The notes beneath the pieces are model-generated. The model was given only the letters and a program-made list of their open reading frames with translations. It ran no database searches and was not told the DNA's origin. DNA of 64,000 nucleotides from Mesorhizobium sp. (GTDB taxonomy: Bacteria > Pseudomonadota > Alphaproteobacteria > Rhizobiales > Rhizobiaceae): the NCBI RefSeq assembly GCF_016793485.1, contig NZ_JAEULZ010000016.1:62001-126000 (forward strand), read 5' to 3'. Positions 63,364-64,000 of this stretch are shown piece by piece; positions within the stretch are counted from its first letter, which is position 1, and every line of letters begins with the position of its first letter. The translations under genes and the position numbers were made by a program.

Positions 63364-63425
63364 TCCGCAAAGCCCATATGACAAAGACGTTTCCCGCCCT
63401 CTCCACCATATAGGATAGTTTCTTC

Positions 63426-64000
63426 GTGACAGAACCCGTCATCCAGTTGAAGGATGTTTCCCTGACGCTCGGTCAGGGCGCATCGTCCGTCCATGTGCTT
63501 AAGGGCATAAGCCTCGATGTCGCCGCCGGCGAGGCGACCGGCATCGTCGGCCCCTCGGGTTCGGGCAAATCGACCTTGCTGATGGTTCTGGCAGGGCTAG
63601 AGCGTGTGGATTCAGGCACCGTGCGGATAGCCGGCGAACTGATCAACGACAGGAGCGAGGATCAGGTCGCCGCGTTCCGGGGCAGGAATGTCGGCATCGT
63701 CTTCCAGTCGTTCCACCTGATTCCGAACATGACCGCGCTGGAGAACGTCGCTGTACCACTTGAGCTGGCGGGGCATCCCGACCCGTTCGACGTCGCCGCG
63801 CGCGAGCTTGCGTCGGTTGGCCTTTCGGAGCGCACGACACACTACCCTGGAGAATTATCGGGCGGCGAGCAGCAGCGCGTCGCGATTGCCCGGGCACTCG
63901 CGCCCGAGCCCCGCATCCTCATCGCCGACGAGCCGACCGGCAACCTCGACCAGGCGACCGGCAGGCAGATCGCCGATCTCCTCTTCGCCAAGGCGCAGGA
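63426..64000 (+). CDS. YbbA/LolD-like ABC transporter ATP-binding protein (partial)
   Basis: The first 191 codons of an ABC ATPase, running off the window end. Walker A is GPSGSGKST (about 40-48), the signature LSGGEQQR (about 143-150) and Walker [12 protein letters not shown]. The GTG start at 63426 gives [15 protein letters not shown]. The context, divergent from a TesA-like esterase, makes it YbbA, whose permease partner YbbP would follow outside the window. LolD-type lipoprotein release is less likely. Confidence 0.92.
   Translation, partial: MTEPVIQLKDVSLTLGQGASSVHVLKGISLDVAAGEATGIVGPSGSGKSTLLMVLAGLERVDSGTVRIAGELINDRSEDQVAAFRGRNVGIVFQSFHLIPNMTALENVAVPLELAGHPDPFDVAARELASVGLSERTTHYPGELSGGEQQRVAIARALAPEPRILIADEPTGNLDQATGRQIADLLFAKAQ

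Overview
The window looks like a chromosomal segment of an alphaproteobacterium of the order Hyphomicrobiales (Rhizobiales), most likely Phyllobacteriaceae-like (Mesorhizobium, Aquamicrobium, Nitratireductor and relatives). This rests on the high GC content, the large NAD-glutamate dehydrogenase, the ialB-rlmN-argG and ffh-chorismate mutase-rpsP neighbourhoods, a tRNA-Ala(CGC) beside yggT/DUF167, and a GATCATGCT-ended intergenic repeat common in this order. The genus is an inference. No phage, transposase, CRISPR array or rRNA was seen.

Region 1 (1-5.1 kb): the start of an unidentified minus-strand gene, then glmM (cell-wall precursor), msrB (protein repair), and a hexuronate pair uxuB-uxuA. 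A truncated kduI start lies directly in front of uxuB and is coupled to it.

Region 2 (5.2-16.7 kb) is accessory. A five-gene peptide-type ABC importer is followed by a BetI-like TetR regulator. Opposite to them runs a minus-strand operon for a trimethylamine-dehydrogenase-like flavoprotein, an MttB-family methyltransferase without pyrrolysine and an alpha/beta hydrolase. Together they suggest uptake and demethylation of a methylated amine or betaine of unknown identity. An orphan lasso-peptide-B2-like transglutaminase fold gene lies upstream.

Region 3 (16.9-21 kb): an ECF sigma factor, its coupled RskA-type anti-sigma and a secreted fasciclin protein, then a DEAD-box RNA helicase.

Region 4 (21.2-31.5 kb) is the most interesting part. 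Eight co-directional genes follow a promoter carrying two copies of an ATTTGATCAAAT operator: HyuB and HyuA (ATP-dependent hydantoinase/lactamase type), a complete sugar-type ABC importer (binding protein, double ATPase, two permeases), a GntR/FCD regulator and a BKACE beta-keto acid cleavage enzyme. This reads as a self-contained catabolic pathway for an unidentified lactam, hydantoin or amide-like compound.

Region 5 (31.6-64 kb) is mostly housekeeping: tRNA-Ala, yggT, DUF167, ppa, the lemA/TPM group, pdxY, carbonic anhydrase, an M3 oligopeptidase, typA, transporters (EamA, two LysE, UMF1), NAD-glutamate dehydrogenase, rpsP, chorismate mutase, ffh, a CPBP protease, a lytic transglycosylase, argG, rlmN, an IalB protein, DUF1232, phhB, thpR, and the divergent tesA-like esterase / ybbA-like ATPase pair, cut by the window end. 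Several terminators are clear, one of which contains the ribosome-binding site of the next gene.
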